Below, in pieces: positions 43,787 through 53,735 of a stretch of 64,000 nucleotides of DNA. Within the stretch, counting starts at the first letter, position 1; each line of letters starts with the position of its first letter. A model generated the notes under the pieces. It had not been told where the DNA came from. It did not search any database and worked only from the letters and a program-made list of their open reading frames with translations. Source of the stretch: Phymatolithon calcareum (Eukaryota; Rhodophyta; Florideophyceae; Hapalidiales). The position numbers and the translations under genes are program-made. Where the stretch lies: assembly GCA_977006965.1 (NCBI GenBank), contig OZ345352.1, positions 2,232,001 to 2,296,000 of the forward strand, read 5' to 3'.

Positions 43787-44102
43787 GTTAAAACCACGCC
43801 GCACAGAGGGACACAGCCCAAAGACACACAGCTGTAGATATCCCTCGTGCCGCCGCACCGAGCGGCCACAGGTAGCTGTCGTCTGGACGCGCGCGCGTAG
43901 CCCAGAAATCCGAGACCTTCAAACTCGCTGGTTTATCTCTCCCCTCCTCTCTTCCTTTTTCTCCCCCGGCGCTGCCGGGAGCAGTCTAATATTTCAATGG
44001 TCATTTCGGCTCGAATCATATATTCTAAAAATCAATTAAATCTTCACCAATAACATTCCTGTCTTCTTCCCGACCGATCATTGGTTCCATTCGATTTCAA
44101 CA
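43787..44102 (-). repeat. Copia 5' LTR
   Basis: On plus it runs from TGTTAAAACCACGCC to CGATTTCAACA. It is nearly identical to the 3' LTR (single-base differences such as TTAG/TTAA and CTAGTTT/CTGGTTT). Confidence 0.92.
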
Positions 44103-44119
44103 AAGAGTATACAATTTTT

Positions 44120-44945
44120 ACCCCCAGAGCGCAATATAACCGAGCGATGAGCTGAAACTACTCTCAATAAACTTCCGCTCTATTTTGCTCTCTCGTAACA
44201 GTTTTTCAAAATGGCCCTGTTTAATGCGACCCTATATGTAAGACCTGCTCTGTGGGAAGCAAGGAGACCGTGGGGCATCTATTCTTCTCTGACCATGGAC
44301 ATGGAGTGCCTCAAGAAATATGAAGATCTGCAGCAAGCTCTCGGCAAAGCCAAGGAGGGCTCAGTCTCAAAGAAAGGGCGACGAAAAGAAATATTTGAGT
44401 TATGGGCAGAAGAAGAAGAGGGAAGATCGCTCGAGATACCAACTGATTCCAACAATCTACCGATGGTTCTCCGCGTTAGAGAAAGGTCTACACGGTTGCG
44501 ATGCCTACGGCTGATATTCAATAGAGCACCTCTTTGGAGAAAATCAGTACTTGGTGCATACTTTGGTGTCACAGCCGTGATTGAGCTGGTCGCGCTCCAA
44601 CGCATTCTATCTTCATCCAAGATTAGTCCTGAAATTGAATATGAATGTAAGCGACTCACTGGAGCACTTGTTGGGAGAGAAATACGAATCAAGGATATAC
44701 TGAACAGTCAAACTACGTGAGCTTAGAAAATCGTGCGAAAGCGGCCCTGTTACTCTTCAAGAGAGGCCTTGGGAGCTTTTAAAATAAATCAGCACATATC
44801 CCCCCCTATTCTTCTCTGTAGTGGACGGAATTTACTAAGACACCAGACTATTGGTAGAATTGACATCAAAACGGTGGAGGAAATATGCAAAGAGAAATCG
44901 GTCGAAGTACGCAAGTTCGTGAACAATGAGGGGCTGTTTCATAAC
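44120..44945 (+). pseudogene. LINE RNase H 3' terminus, split by LINE-D
   Basis: Before the insertion, CKTCSVGSKETVGHLFFS shows the Cys-x2-Cys ... ETVxHL zinc-like end of LINE-B-type proteins. After it, CSGRNLLRHQTIGRIDIK and TVEEICKEKSVEV give the terminal motif shared with LINE-B and the 10.4-kb relic. The two parts are separated by LINE-D at 44292-44805 and are in different frames. It is a dead fragment next to the copia 5' LTR. Confidence 0.6.
44292..44805 (+). mobile_element. LINE-D copy, 514 bp, with open C-terminal frame
   Basis: It is flanked by the perfect 13-bp target duplication CTATTCTTCTCTG (44279-44291 and 44806-44818). It codes for the LINE-D C-terminus (RSTRLRCLRLIFNRAPLWRKS, ALVGREIRIKDIL) up to a stop at 44718-44720. 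The 3' UTR has GGGAGCTTTTAAAATAAA and ends CATATCCCCCC. The open frame upstream of the insertion belongs to the host sequence. Confidence 0.9.
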
Positions 44946-45789
44946 ATCTCAAAAATCTAGCGAATAGAGCCCCCAAACGGGCGCCCAGTGGTTCTGAGGT
45001 CTGCGCTGCAGCTCGATTGGTCAACAGGTTTGCTTTTGGTTGCGAATGGAAATGGAAAATTGGCGTTTTCTGATGAAGGTTGCCGAAGACGAGTACTGTA
45101 AGCAGGACTTGGCAATGCAACGCTTTTCCAGTGTGCGCTCAGCCCAAGGCGCCGAGCAGGCTGAAAGACCTTCAACAGGCTTTTTTGAATCGAGGCTAAC
45201 AATCTTGAGGGCTGCAATCTTAATCTTCTTCACTGGATGCTGAATTAGGACTCATTTTACACGCGGTGACGTGCTTGCGAGATAATTGATTTTCTCTTCA
45301 ATTACATCCTGAGCCGTACCAATCAAGTTTATTGATTGGGAAATGTCTGCCTATAGTCTACAACATTCTTCTGGACTAAGCGCCTTCGTTTCCTTGGCAT
45401 GTGTGGCTGCACCGACCATTAGACGGGAGTCTTTTTCTGGCGGCACAGCAGGTCTGATTTTTAAGAGTGTTCCTAGCTCAAAGCGATGTGATTATCAGAT
45501 AGTAGTTGCGGAACTCCTCGCACAGAACACAAGCTCGGTATTACGACCCTGGTATGAGCGAGCTGTTTCGTTTTCGTTTTATTGATTTTTTGAGCTTTTG
45601 AATCGCCCATCAATTGAGGTGGTTAGTAAACCAGACACAAGCCGTGCGTACTATCATACATCACCCTTGCCAAAACTACTACTTCTCCGTTTCTCAGAGC
45701 AGTCTGTGAGACAGTAAAATTTATTGCGTGTGCTACTCTCTCTGGTTTAGCTCCTCGTCGCAACTATTGCTAGAATCTCTGTCATTGAA
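44946..45789. other. No recognised gene
   Basis: An 80-codon frame at 45343-45585 begins with ATG but has no motif I recognise. Confidence 0.35.
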
Positions 45790-46080
45790 GGCGGTATGGT
45801 CGATGATCATGGACCGAGTCGCTTTGTCGAGGTCCTTTCGCTCGCTTCGACAAGGTTTTGAATGTTCGGCCTTCCGCATGTCTGTGCGAAGTGGCCGGTG
45901 TGTCTATAACAAGAGCAGTGACGTGCCCTCATTTCGGACAGCAAGTCGTGCTTCTTGCGCTTGCGACCAAGATTAGCCACAAGGTCAAACGGCACCAAAT
46001 CATCCTGTACTTGCTTGTCATCGGTGACTGCAACACGCATGATGCTGCCCTCGTGCTGCTTGCCCGGCGTTTTCAACATC
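45790..46080 (-). pseudogene. Gag-like zinc-knuckle relic
   Basis: The minus frame has HCSCYRHTGHFAQTC. The last His and Cys and the first Cys fit C-x2-C-x4-H-x4-C, but the second Cys is replaced by Tyr. Upstream residues are charged, as in retroelement gag. The family is uncertain; it may belong to the repeat at 46208-46360. Confidence 0.35.
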
Positions 46081-46207
46081 TATACGTCCCTCAACATATG
46101 CTTGTTACACGTGTCGAACGACACCAGATGCTGCGCAAAGCGCCTAGAAGCGTACAAGAGTACAGCGACAACTTCTTGCTCTTCGCCAAGAGGTGGTCCA
46201 GCCTTAC

Positions 46208-46450
46208 GACGTGTTGTGGGAGATCACGACGTTGACAACTTCGTCAAATCTTGATCCAGTGCAGTCGCTCATCTGTAGAACGAGCTCCTTCTTTTCCACG
46301 ATTTCACAGTGCTTAGTACGGTGGCGTTGTGAGATGAGCAGAGTAGAAGAATACGACGACATGAGTAGTAGATTTGGTTAGGTATGGCGATGTAGTGAAT
46401 TTTTCCCACTTTTGGTGACCATGTAGTGAATTTCCTCGATTTTTAATAAG
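46208..46450 (+). repeat. Dispersed repeat, copy B
   Basis: GTTGTGGGAGATCACGACG and the following 130 bases match 37100-37260. GTAGTGAATTT then occurs twice, about 31 bases apart (46390 and 46421), as in the 38.3-kb part of copy A. In copy B these parts are adjacent, indicating the uninterrupted arrangement. Confidence 0.55.
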
Positions 46451-46551
46451 TCATGTCTTCAATTTTTACCGTAAAATGTATCTTTAGTCGCAAATATTTA
46501 ACAATATTACTAGTACAAATGTCTGTCAAGACTCCACAAACTCGCAGTTTC

Positions 46552-46665
46552 CCCATCCTCCTCGCTCATTAATAAGAAAAACAGTGTTCTGGTTTCACTA
46601 TTTTTCAAACTAGTATTTCAGTGTCAGTAAACTTTCAAACGGTTCGACTGTGGCAGTAAATATCA
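46552..46665 (+). repeat. Remnant of the 29-bp repeat array
   Basis: About four degenerate units, with two at exact 29-base spacing (GTTTCACTAT, GTGTCAGTAA, GTGGCAGTAA), resemble the left array of the DNA element at 4.0-4.2 kb. No terminal repeats or target duplication were found. Confidence 0.55.
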
Positions 46666-47570
46666 CAGATGAATCTAGAAATGTACACTTCTTGGGACAT
46701 AGTTGTTGAAAAGTCTATTTATTTGGGGGTTGTGGGAAAATTCGAAATATCGAATAATTTGTTACCATTGATAAACCAAAATTTTAGGGCAAGTGTGCCA
46801 TTATTTCGATTTGGGACTTGCTGTTTTCATTCATTAAAAGATATCACAAACTTTGCGTCATTATCATTGCGTTAAATAATCAAGACATTTTAATGCAGCA
46901 GTTTAGCCAGCTGCTTCACTTCGAAGCGATTTAAATGCAAGCAACCTGCAACGTTGTGTCTTTTCTGGACAGAGAAATGATAACTATTTCCTCCCAGATG
47001 CAGTTATGTTCCAAGTTGGGCATGCGTCAGTGCATTCAGATATTCCATTGCACAATTTCTTGGATGAAAAAATTCGCCAAAGGTTCGGCGAATGTTTGGC
47101 GCTTTCTGGTTGAAATTCTAATTTGCCCATATTTAATGAGCTCCCACTTGTGAGTTCGCGAGACAGACGAACTGTTTATTGGGAATCTTTGTCACGCATA
47201 GCTTGTAGAACATACCAAATCTCAGGGACCTGGAAAATGTTCATGCTCTCCATAATAAATCGCTAGGTATAATTTCGAAGAATCTCTGATTTGCCGAACG
47301 TTCGGAAACTTTGACGAACTACTTTTGCCGATTGATTGATCGAGCTGATTTATTGCTCCGAATCTTTGAATACATTGGTCATTTCTACTATCATTCGGGT
47401 CCGTTTGCCGATAAAGTTATACAACCAGCCAGAATTCGGGAAGTGAAGTTTAAAGAAAGCGAACATTCGAATATTCGATTAACTAGAATCGTTGAAGTTG
47501 TCTATCGGGCCATTTGAGAAACAAATAGAACGTACAAGTATAATACCTGTTCCGAAGCGTTGCAGTTTGT
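46666..47570. other. AT-rich stretch, no recognised gene
   Basis: Only small frames are present, with no transposon ends recognised. Confidence 0.4.
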
Positions 47571-47574
47571 GCTG

Positions 47575-47720
47575 ATATTGGGAAAAAAACGCGATGCGCT
47601 GATTCAAGGTCCAACAAAAGAGACCGCAAACAAGGAATGTGCTGAATCCCCAAATGGTGATGATCAATGGCGAAAAAGAGCTCTGGACATGGTAGAGATG
47701 TTGTTTAGCTCTGAATCAGA
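47575..47720 (+). pseudogene. LINE-A C-terminal fragment
   Basis: LGKKRDALIQGPTKETANKE and WRKRALDMVEMLF parallel RRRDALISGPTTEIANKE and WTKRALDELLTML of LINE-A, with the intervening 130 residues deleted. Confidence 0.6.
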
Positions 47721-49594
47721 CTAAAAAATCGGCCTCAGAACCTAAAACAGATCCTCTTTGCCTTTCATGCCGTGCAGAAACGCGAGTTAGATGGCACTGA
47801 GTGCCAATACCACGTCTTCCACCGCCAATGTTCCTCGCGAATACAGATTAAAATTTTCTTGTGCATAATCTAGGGGCATTTCCCGTCGAGATAAGTTGCG
47901 TCTCGTTTGTTCGATTCATTAAGTAGATCGGCGCAATGCATAGGCCAAAAAATGCCTCCTAGACTTCATGGGCACACATGACCAAGGTTAGGGGAGTACA
48001 TGACGATCGGAAGAAGTAAACTGGATCTTTCCTGTGATCATTCTACTGCTGAGGACAGCGGATTCCAGTAAGGGGATCTTACGCTTGGAGGGTTCGACCC
48101 AATCGCAAGATCCAGCCCAAACTATCTGCATACATATTTTTCAAAGCCGGGTAAAGATCCGCTTGTTGGATTGTTGCTAAGCGAAAGGGAGCAATCTGAC
48201 AAGCGTCTAGTTTTTGATATATTTCGGATTACTAGAAATTCCTTTGTATTCGAAACTATGCTATATTCCAAACTGGCCGCTTGTCAGACTGGAAGGCTGT
48301 TCCAACAGGTAGCAACCACTGCTGCACTACCGAAAAAATAAAATCGAAACACGTTGCCATTAGATGCCCAAAATGTATTGCACATGGATAGAAAGATCTA
48401 GATGACAAATACGCGTAGACCAAGAAACAGAGAATGGATTTTACTTTTGTTTGTTTGAAATGATAGTTAAACTGAAAATGGCAATAGAGATCTTCGAATA
48501 TAAAACTAGACTTCATCCTTTTCCGGAAAAATATAAGTCGCATGGTGTTTTCCTCACATTCGCCACTCTCTACGTCTAATATTTCCCCGTTTAAGTGATT
48601 GCCAATTTCAGCTCCTCTGCGCAATCTCAAATGTCTTCAGACTCCACCCGCAATCTTCAGCTTCTATCTGTCGTCTTTTGGTAATGGCTTGTTCCCATCA
48701 TGTGCTGTGACTCCTGATAAAGTAAGAACACTCGGACGGTTAATCTCGGAGATAGTGGATGTCGATTTTCTGATATCGTAGTGATGGAAGATCTTTTAGA
48801 TAGCTTGTCACCTGGTCATGATTAGTGTAAAAGAACTCCTTTGTCTAAAAAAACATGACAAATGGACAACCACATCAACAAGGACACTCATTAACGTTAA
48901 CCAACTTCATCCTTCTTTGACAAACGATTTAAATACCCTCATATAGCCGGGTACTCTCTTCTCGTTCCGTTTGTAGCCAAGAAAGTCACGCACAGCACAC
49001 TGCACTGTAGCAAGAACTGGAATCCTAGCGACGAGTACGGAGAATTTTCTTCAAAAGTGAGTGGTCCCCTGCATATCTGCAGTCAGTCGAATTTCACGCA
49101 TTATCTAGACTTGAAAGTAATGACTGTGGCGGTTACTAAGGCATTGCCAAATAGCGTTGCTAAGACTTTCCAAGTAGTTACAAGGGCGGTAATGTCAATG
49201 GTCGGAGAGGTTACTAAATGGTTACCGCGGTGCATGGAGCTTACACTCACACCTTGCACCGCTTTCGAACAAAATTCGAGTGGACGGTAGAGAAATGCAG
49301 CGAGTTCAGTATAGGCGTGCAAGTGTGGGGGTGAATACTCTGTCCAGCCAACTATTGCTCGAGCACTTGTCACACAGAAGATGAACTCTTTATCATAAAG
49401 CAATAAATAGAAAGAGTTGTAGTCGTATCAGAGAACGACAATTAGACCCAAGAATGTACAGTTCTAATATCGAACTATTCATTTTTGGCCTTGCTCTATC
49501 AGCGCTCTTAATTTCATGCAGTTCTTACTCTGTTATTCGTCAAAAGATAAATTAGAGTCAGTGCCCTTAAAAACGTTTAAACATTGCACATAGT
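47721..49594. other. No recognised gene; GTTACTAAG motif cluster
   Basis: At 49125-49230 the phrase GTTACTAAG and close variants occur several times, ending in GGTTACCGCGG. The same phrase is central in the tandem duplication at 49595-49948. A 124-codon minus frame (48256-48630) has no known motif. Confidence 0.4.
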
Positions 49595-49948
49595 GCTACC
49601 CTGTTATTTGATGGTGACTAAGGAGTTACTAAGGTTACCAAAGTGGTACCGGGCAGGTAACCCTTTCATAATTTGCGGATACCGTGAAGTCTATATTAGC
49701 AAACATACTTCCTTGCAAAATATTTAAAAATATAAGATTATATGAAAGCAATAATATATGTACAGCGCAGCGCTACCCTGTTATTAAATGATGACTAAGG
49801 AGTTACTAAGGTTACCAAAGTGGTACCGGGCAGGTAACCCTTTCATAATTTGCGGATACCGTGAAGTCTATATTAGCAAACATACTTCCTTGCCAAATAT
49901 TTAAAAATATAAGATTATATGAAAGCAATGATATGTACAGCGCAGCAC
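49595..49948 (+). repeat. Tandem duplication, two 177-bp units
   Basis: Units start GCTACCCTGTTAT at 49595 and 49772 and are nearly identical. Each contains GAGTTACTAAGGTTACC, then AAAGTGGTACCGGGCAGG and an AT-rich end. Very few differences indicate a recent event. Confidence 0.9.
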
Positions 49949-50414
49949 CTCTGGTGTTCTTTCTATTGCCTTTAATTCCATGGGAAAATGATTCCGGGCC
50001 TGCTTGTCACCGCCATAGAGAGACGCCATCTCTCCGTACAATCGCTTAATCTCGCCAGGTAATCGTGTCCTTCAAGGCATGCTTGTCCTCATGGACACGG
50101 AAATTTCTCTCTCTAAGTAAAGCAATCAGTTTCTCAACTCCTGCACGTGTACGCAGGACTGTACGAAAATTTTGACCTTCTTCACTGTGACGTTCCTCCG
50201 TGGGTGATACAGTGATCGACGATATTTTCGAGATTACGATCCCGGCAGTTAATGTCGGTGATAACACATGCAACCAGAGCTGTACTAGGCTGCGTCCGCA
50301 TCGACATGGATGCCTGATCTGCGAACGCTTGTCCGTCGGAAACCTGAAAATTTACAATGCACTTCTTGTCAGGCCAACCAGCCTTGATCATGGTCTTCAG
50401 GAAGGTTTTGCAGT
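49949..50414. other. Upstream region of L5
   Basis: No gene is recognised here. Confidence 0.35.
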
Positions 50415-50454
50415 CCCGAATAGTATGAACATCATGTGCGCTAGCATATAAATA
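50415..50454 (+). promoter_or_regulatory. Core promoter of L5
   Basis: CCCGAA (50415-50420), 11 bases, TCATGTG (50432-50438), 8 bases, TATAAATA (50447-50454). The start codon is 178 bases after the TATA, and the leader is strikingly pyrimidine-rich (CTCTTCTTTCGTCCTCTCCG). Confidence 0.75.
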
Positions 50455-50624
50455 GAGCTCGTGCTCTTCTTTCGTCCTCTCCGCTCTTACAACACTGCAT
50501 TAGCATCTCACTTCCTGACTCCTCATTTTTCTTTTCTTTTCCAAGGTGTCCCGTGCCATTGCCCAACTTTCAACTGCAAGTTTTACCATTCGGACCGGCG
50601 AGAGCACTCCCGCCAAGAACAAGC

Positions 50625-50771
50625 ATGCCGAAAACGACGGCTCCTTCTCCCCGATGCGACACTCCAGTGAAGGCCGACTCTCGACGTAATCGCCCGCAAC
50701 CATCACCGCCAGTGCCACCGATGCGCCCCGCTCTTCCCCCCAATGTGCGCGTCGCTGGCCCTCGTCAATAA
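50625..50771 (+). CDS. Proline-rich microprotein L5 (48 aa)
   Basis: The frame begins at the first ATG after the promoter and has exactly 48 codons, as in L3 and L4. Residues 23-33 read RPQPSPPVPPM, followed by LPPNVR (37-42) and a terminal RQ shared with L3. The N-terminal third is the least conserved and includes one Cys. It is basic and has no signal peptide. L5 is the most divergent of the three 48-residue members, yet it keeps length, core and promoter boxes. The Leu of the RxLPxxP pattern is Gln here, which weakens an SH3-ligand reading. The open frame continues upstream in phase for 24 codons without an ATG. Confidence 0.75.
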   Translation: MPKTTAPSPRCDTPVKADSRRNRPQPSPPVPPMRPALPPNVRVAGPRQ

Positions 50772-51879
50772 AGCACGTGGATGGAATCTTAGCTGTCGAG
50801 GTGCACGCTTGCTTTTTATGGACTCTCTGGACGTTCTTTTGTTCGTTGTAAACAAGGTTAACTATCCAGCTGAAGCTATAATTGCGCCGTGATGCCCACT
50901 CGTATCGACGGCATATCAGTCTGTTGCCTAATTCACCATTCTCTACATCATAATTAATGCATGTCGACTATCTCGAGAAAAATTTACAAGCAATCTGGAC
51001 AAGTAGGGATGGAACTACTCGAGCAGGGGCAAGAACTAGAGTGGAGCACTTGAGGAGTAAATTCGCGGGCGTATGCGAGTACCCAAAATAATGTAAGCGA
51101 AATGTAAGGTACGATCGAAGTGGTTCTGCGTCAAATTTGCAAGTTCCTGTAACACATGCGTGCTTTAGAGGTGCATGGAATCCGCAATGCACACCCGCTC
51201 GGTGGAAATAATTGCGCGTCCTTCATCGAGTGTATTAAAACGTGTGTTCTCTTATCATAACCACTGCAAGTGCACTCTTGCGTGCTACGAATTGGTGTGG
51301 AATAGTTGAATGCGGGTGCAATTATTTATTTCAATCCCTATGTTTGTCTCGTTTCGTCGTTGCAAACGGTTTTGACTTTATCTCTCTCACGGCATTAATT
51401 TTACCAGACAGTGTACCATTGGTCTAGTCTTCAGGACTCATTGCTAGGCTTTTCTGAAGCCTAAAGTACATTTTTTCTCTGTTATGATAGTAGACCTCAT
51501 TTTTGCTGATCCTGGTCAGTTTTATTGACGCCATGTAGCTATTGTAAGCGCCGCACAACTAGCGTTTGCAAATACGCGACGCATGTGAAAGACATCCAGA
51601 GTTGATTTATTTAGGTTTCAATATCATCCCGAAATAAGAGTTTGTAATTCACTTCTGTCTTTTCTATGGCAAAGGCGAGTAAATGAAAAGTTACGAAGAG
51701 CCTCTGGTGCATGTGCCCAGTGCCCCATTGTTCGAGGAGTGCACTCATGTCACCTGCTGTAGCGCGTTGAGATAAGAAACAACAGCTGGGGACAGGTTGG
51801 TCACCGCATGTGTTTGTGTTCTGCAACTTGATCATTTTCATAATAAACGGAAAATGATTCTGAACTATCGACCCCATCA
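50772..51879. other. No recognised gene
   Basis: Small frames only. It is AT-rich, and the end is close to a LINE relic. Confidence 0.4.
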
Positions 51880-52090
51880 TCGACGTGGTGATACGGTCAG
51901 AGACCTGCGATAGAATTGGATTGGACACATTCTTAGAATGGTCGAGCACCGCCTGGGCCGCCAGGTGCTGCTACAGCGCGTCAGACCAGCGCCAGAGTCA
52001 CTCTTCGGTAACGTACCTGGTGGAGGCTTCAGTCAAACGCGCTAAGGATAGGAGAGAATGGAAGCAACTTAGACCCCCGTATCCTTGCTA
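51880..52090 (+). pseudogene. LINE C-terminal relic of another lineage
   Basis: Across two frames the sequence reads IGHILRMVEHRLGRQVLL and KRAKDRREWKQLRP. This is the familiar W-x-GH-x2-RM ... AxDRxxWxxL ending of many non-LTR reverse transcriptase proteins. It is frameshifted and without the rest of the gene. This ending differs from LINE-A to LINE-E. Confidence 0.5.
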
Positions 52091-53220
52091 TCCTCATTAG
52101 GGGAAAAGACATATGACTGAATTCTCATGTTTTTCTGAAAAATAACACTATCATGCATGTGAATAAGCTTGAACGAGAGATGTTTAGAATCGTCAGTCTC
52201 GTTATTTTACGAATTAGCTTCTTTCTCCAGCAAGGAACAGAATGCTGCACAAAGGTGGAGATATCGATCTCTAAAGATGAGCCGGATTGCGAAAAAGATA
52301 TGATGATTCTTACATAACTCTGGGATGCCGAAGTCTTCCAATGAAAGGAAATAAGCCTTAGCGAGGCGGGCGAATTCAAGTTTAACATTTTCGAGTTATC
52401 GATTCTAAGTTTGCAACATATATAAAAGAGTTGTTTCTTCTGTTTCCTGGATGCTAAACGTGCAAAGCCTCCCTTATTGTAGCAGCAACTGAAGCGATTA
52501 CGTGCTGGACAGACATTACGATTTTGTACTGAACCAATACCAATAAAGGAATATTTATCCCTATTAAGCAATAACGACCCGCTTCCTCATTTTTGAGAAC
52601 CTGAGGGAGGCATTTGTTTGGAAGGCTTGGAAAAGAAAAGCTTGTATTTATTCGCAGGCATGACATGGATCTAGAATTACAGAATATATTTCGAACGCAT
52701 TGGTACTGCGTTATTATTGAGGGCCGCGAAAGCACTGTTGAGGGAACTCCCGCATTGCAATGTCGTCTGTGCGAGTTCTTTTACATGGAAAAGAGTGCTC
52801 GTGAGGACTGTTGATGTCCTCACTAATTTTTTGGTCGTGGGAGTAGGGTTTTGTGTTTGGATTCTACTCTCTCTCGCTATGCTACGGGAACTTAGCGAGC
52901 AGCTTGTACTAAAATCTCCAGGGGGTTCATTTCGAAGGTTGAGTAAAGTGCAGTCAAAATATTTCGCTAAGGGCGTATCATAATTCACACTCAAAGGCAT
53001 TACACCCCCTGCCCTGAACGACTGGGAAAGTGGAGTGACCATCAGCGCATCCTCGCGTGACGAAAACGTTCGCGCATAATGGCCAAGGTGGAGCAATGCG
53101 ATTCAGGTTTGGTACAGGAACTAGGACAGCTGTCCACCAGGTCGAATTATTTTCGTTTGAGATGGAGAAAAACGAAGCAGACCACGAAGAAGAGCACACG
53201 CAGGGCAATGCCGCGGAAAC
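52091..53220. other. No firm gene; possible gag scrap
   Basis: Near 53050-53095 the minus strand has LHLGHYARTFSSRED, slightly like a zinc knuckle that has lost its cysteines. I do not call a gene. Confidence 0.3.
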
Positions 53221-53496
53221 CCTTTGTCTAAGGTGCGATCAGGATCGCTGCTTAAATAGGGCGCGGGCGAGCAATTGCACACCCTGCAAAAAGGGGGGGC
53301 ACTAACCGACGCTAGACTAAAAGTACGTTGAGTGTTAGTCGGTGCCTGCGATAAATCCGTTGGTTCCTCTTGGAAGAGTCGTTCACCATACTATGTTGAC
53401 GGTGTCGGTAGGTATATCACAAGGAGCCGTTGTAGAGCTCCTAGGTCGATGGCGATAATGTTGTTCCTTACACCCCTGCAACATTGCGTGTCTACA
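53221..53496 (-). repeat. Gypsy 3' LTR, truncated
   Basis: It starts (minus) TGTAGACACGCAATG after GGGGCCC and matches the 5' LTR until GACAAAGG. The last 73 bases, which should end GTGATTACA, are missing. The TATA-like CTATTTAAGC is present near 53260. Confidence 0.85.
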
Positions 53497-53535
53497 GGGC
53501 CCCATACACTCGAAGAGTGTATTAATCTTTGATTC
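53497..53535 (-). promoter_or_regulatory. Polypurine tract and preceding hairpin
   Basis: Just before the 3' LTR the minus strand reads ATACACTC, TTC, GAGTGTAT, an exact 8-bp hairpin, then GGGGCCC. The second copy (62195-62225) preserves the hairpin and GGGGCAC. GGGG would prime plus-strand synthesis, and the hairpin role is unknown. Confidence 0.5.
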
Positions 53536-53735
53536 GCAATGCCACCTTTTTCTTGCGAGAGTTGGACAAAAATGCTGCGAGTTCGTCCGGTACATCTTCA
53601 TGAAGTTCTTCGATCTTCTGCCACGTCCAATTGCTTTTTTCCGGCAAGCCTGACCACTGAACTTGAACGAAGATTCCATCTGATGCTTCTCCTATATCTA
53701 CGAGTTTTTCGATCATCTCGTACTTAGTCTCAGAG
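53525..53735 (-). pseudogene. Gypsy integrase C-terminal chromodomain-like segment
   Basis: The minus frame holds YEMIEKLVDIGEASDG, VQVQWSGLPEKSNWTW and EELHEDVPDELAAFL, matching the layout of chromodomains (start strand, V-x-V-x-W-x-G-L/Y-P, then TW and a C-terminal helix). In chromoviruses this segment guides integration to particular chromatin. It is cut off from the integrase by LINE-C, and its own end runs to a stop after RIKD. Confidence 0.75.

Larger units (their letters stand above)
38765..44102 (-). mobile_element. Ty1/copia retrotransposon with both LTRs
   Basis: Two LTRs of about 316-317 bp flank a coding region on the minus strand in gag-protease-integrase-reverse transcriptase-RNase H order, diagnostic of copia. 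A perfect 5-bp target duplication AAGAG lies outside (38760-38764 and 44103-44107). The LTRs differ at only about five positions, so insertion was fairly recent. GC content is higher than in the surroundings. The coding region has one in-frame stop and one frame change, so this copy is not autonomous as it stands. Confidence 0.92.

Noticed and set aside
45858-46235. Plus-strand frame with SVQEYSDNFLLFAKRW resembling a gag phrase
   Set aside because: It overlaps, on the opposite strand, a zinc-knuckle-like relic; neither has enough support for a gene.
48061-48120. tRNA-like GGTTCGACCC
   Set aside because: No pairing T-stem, no A box and no acceptor stem.
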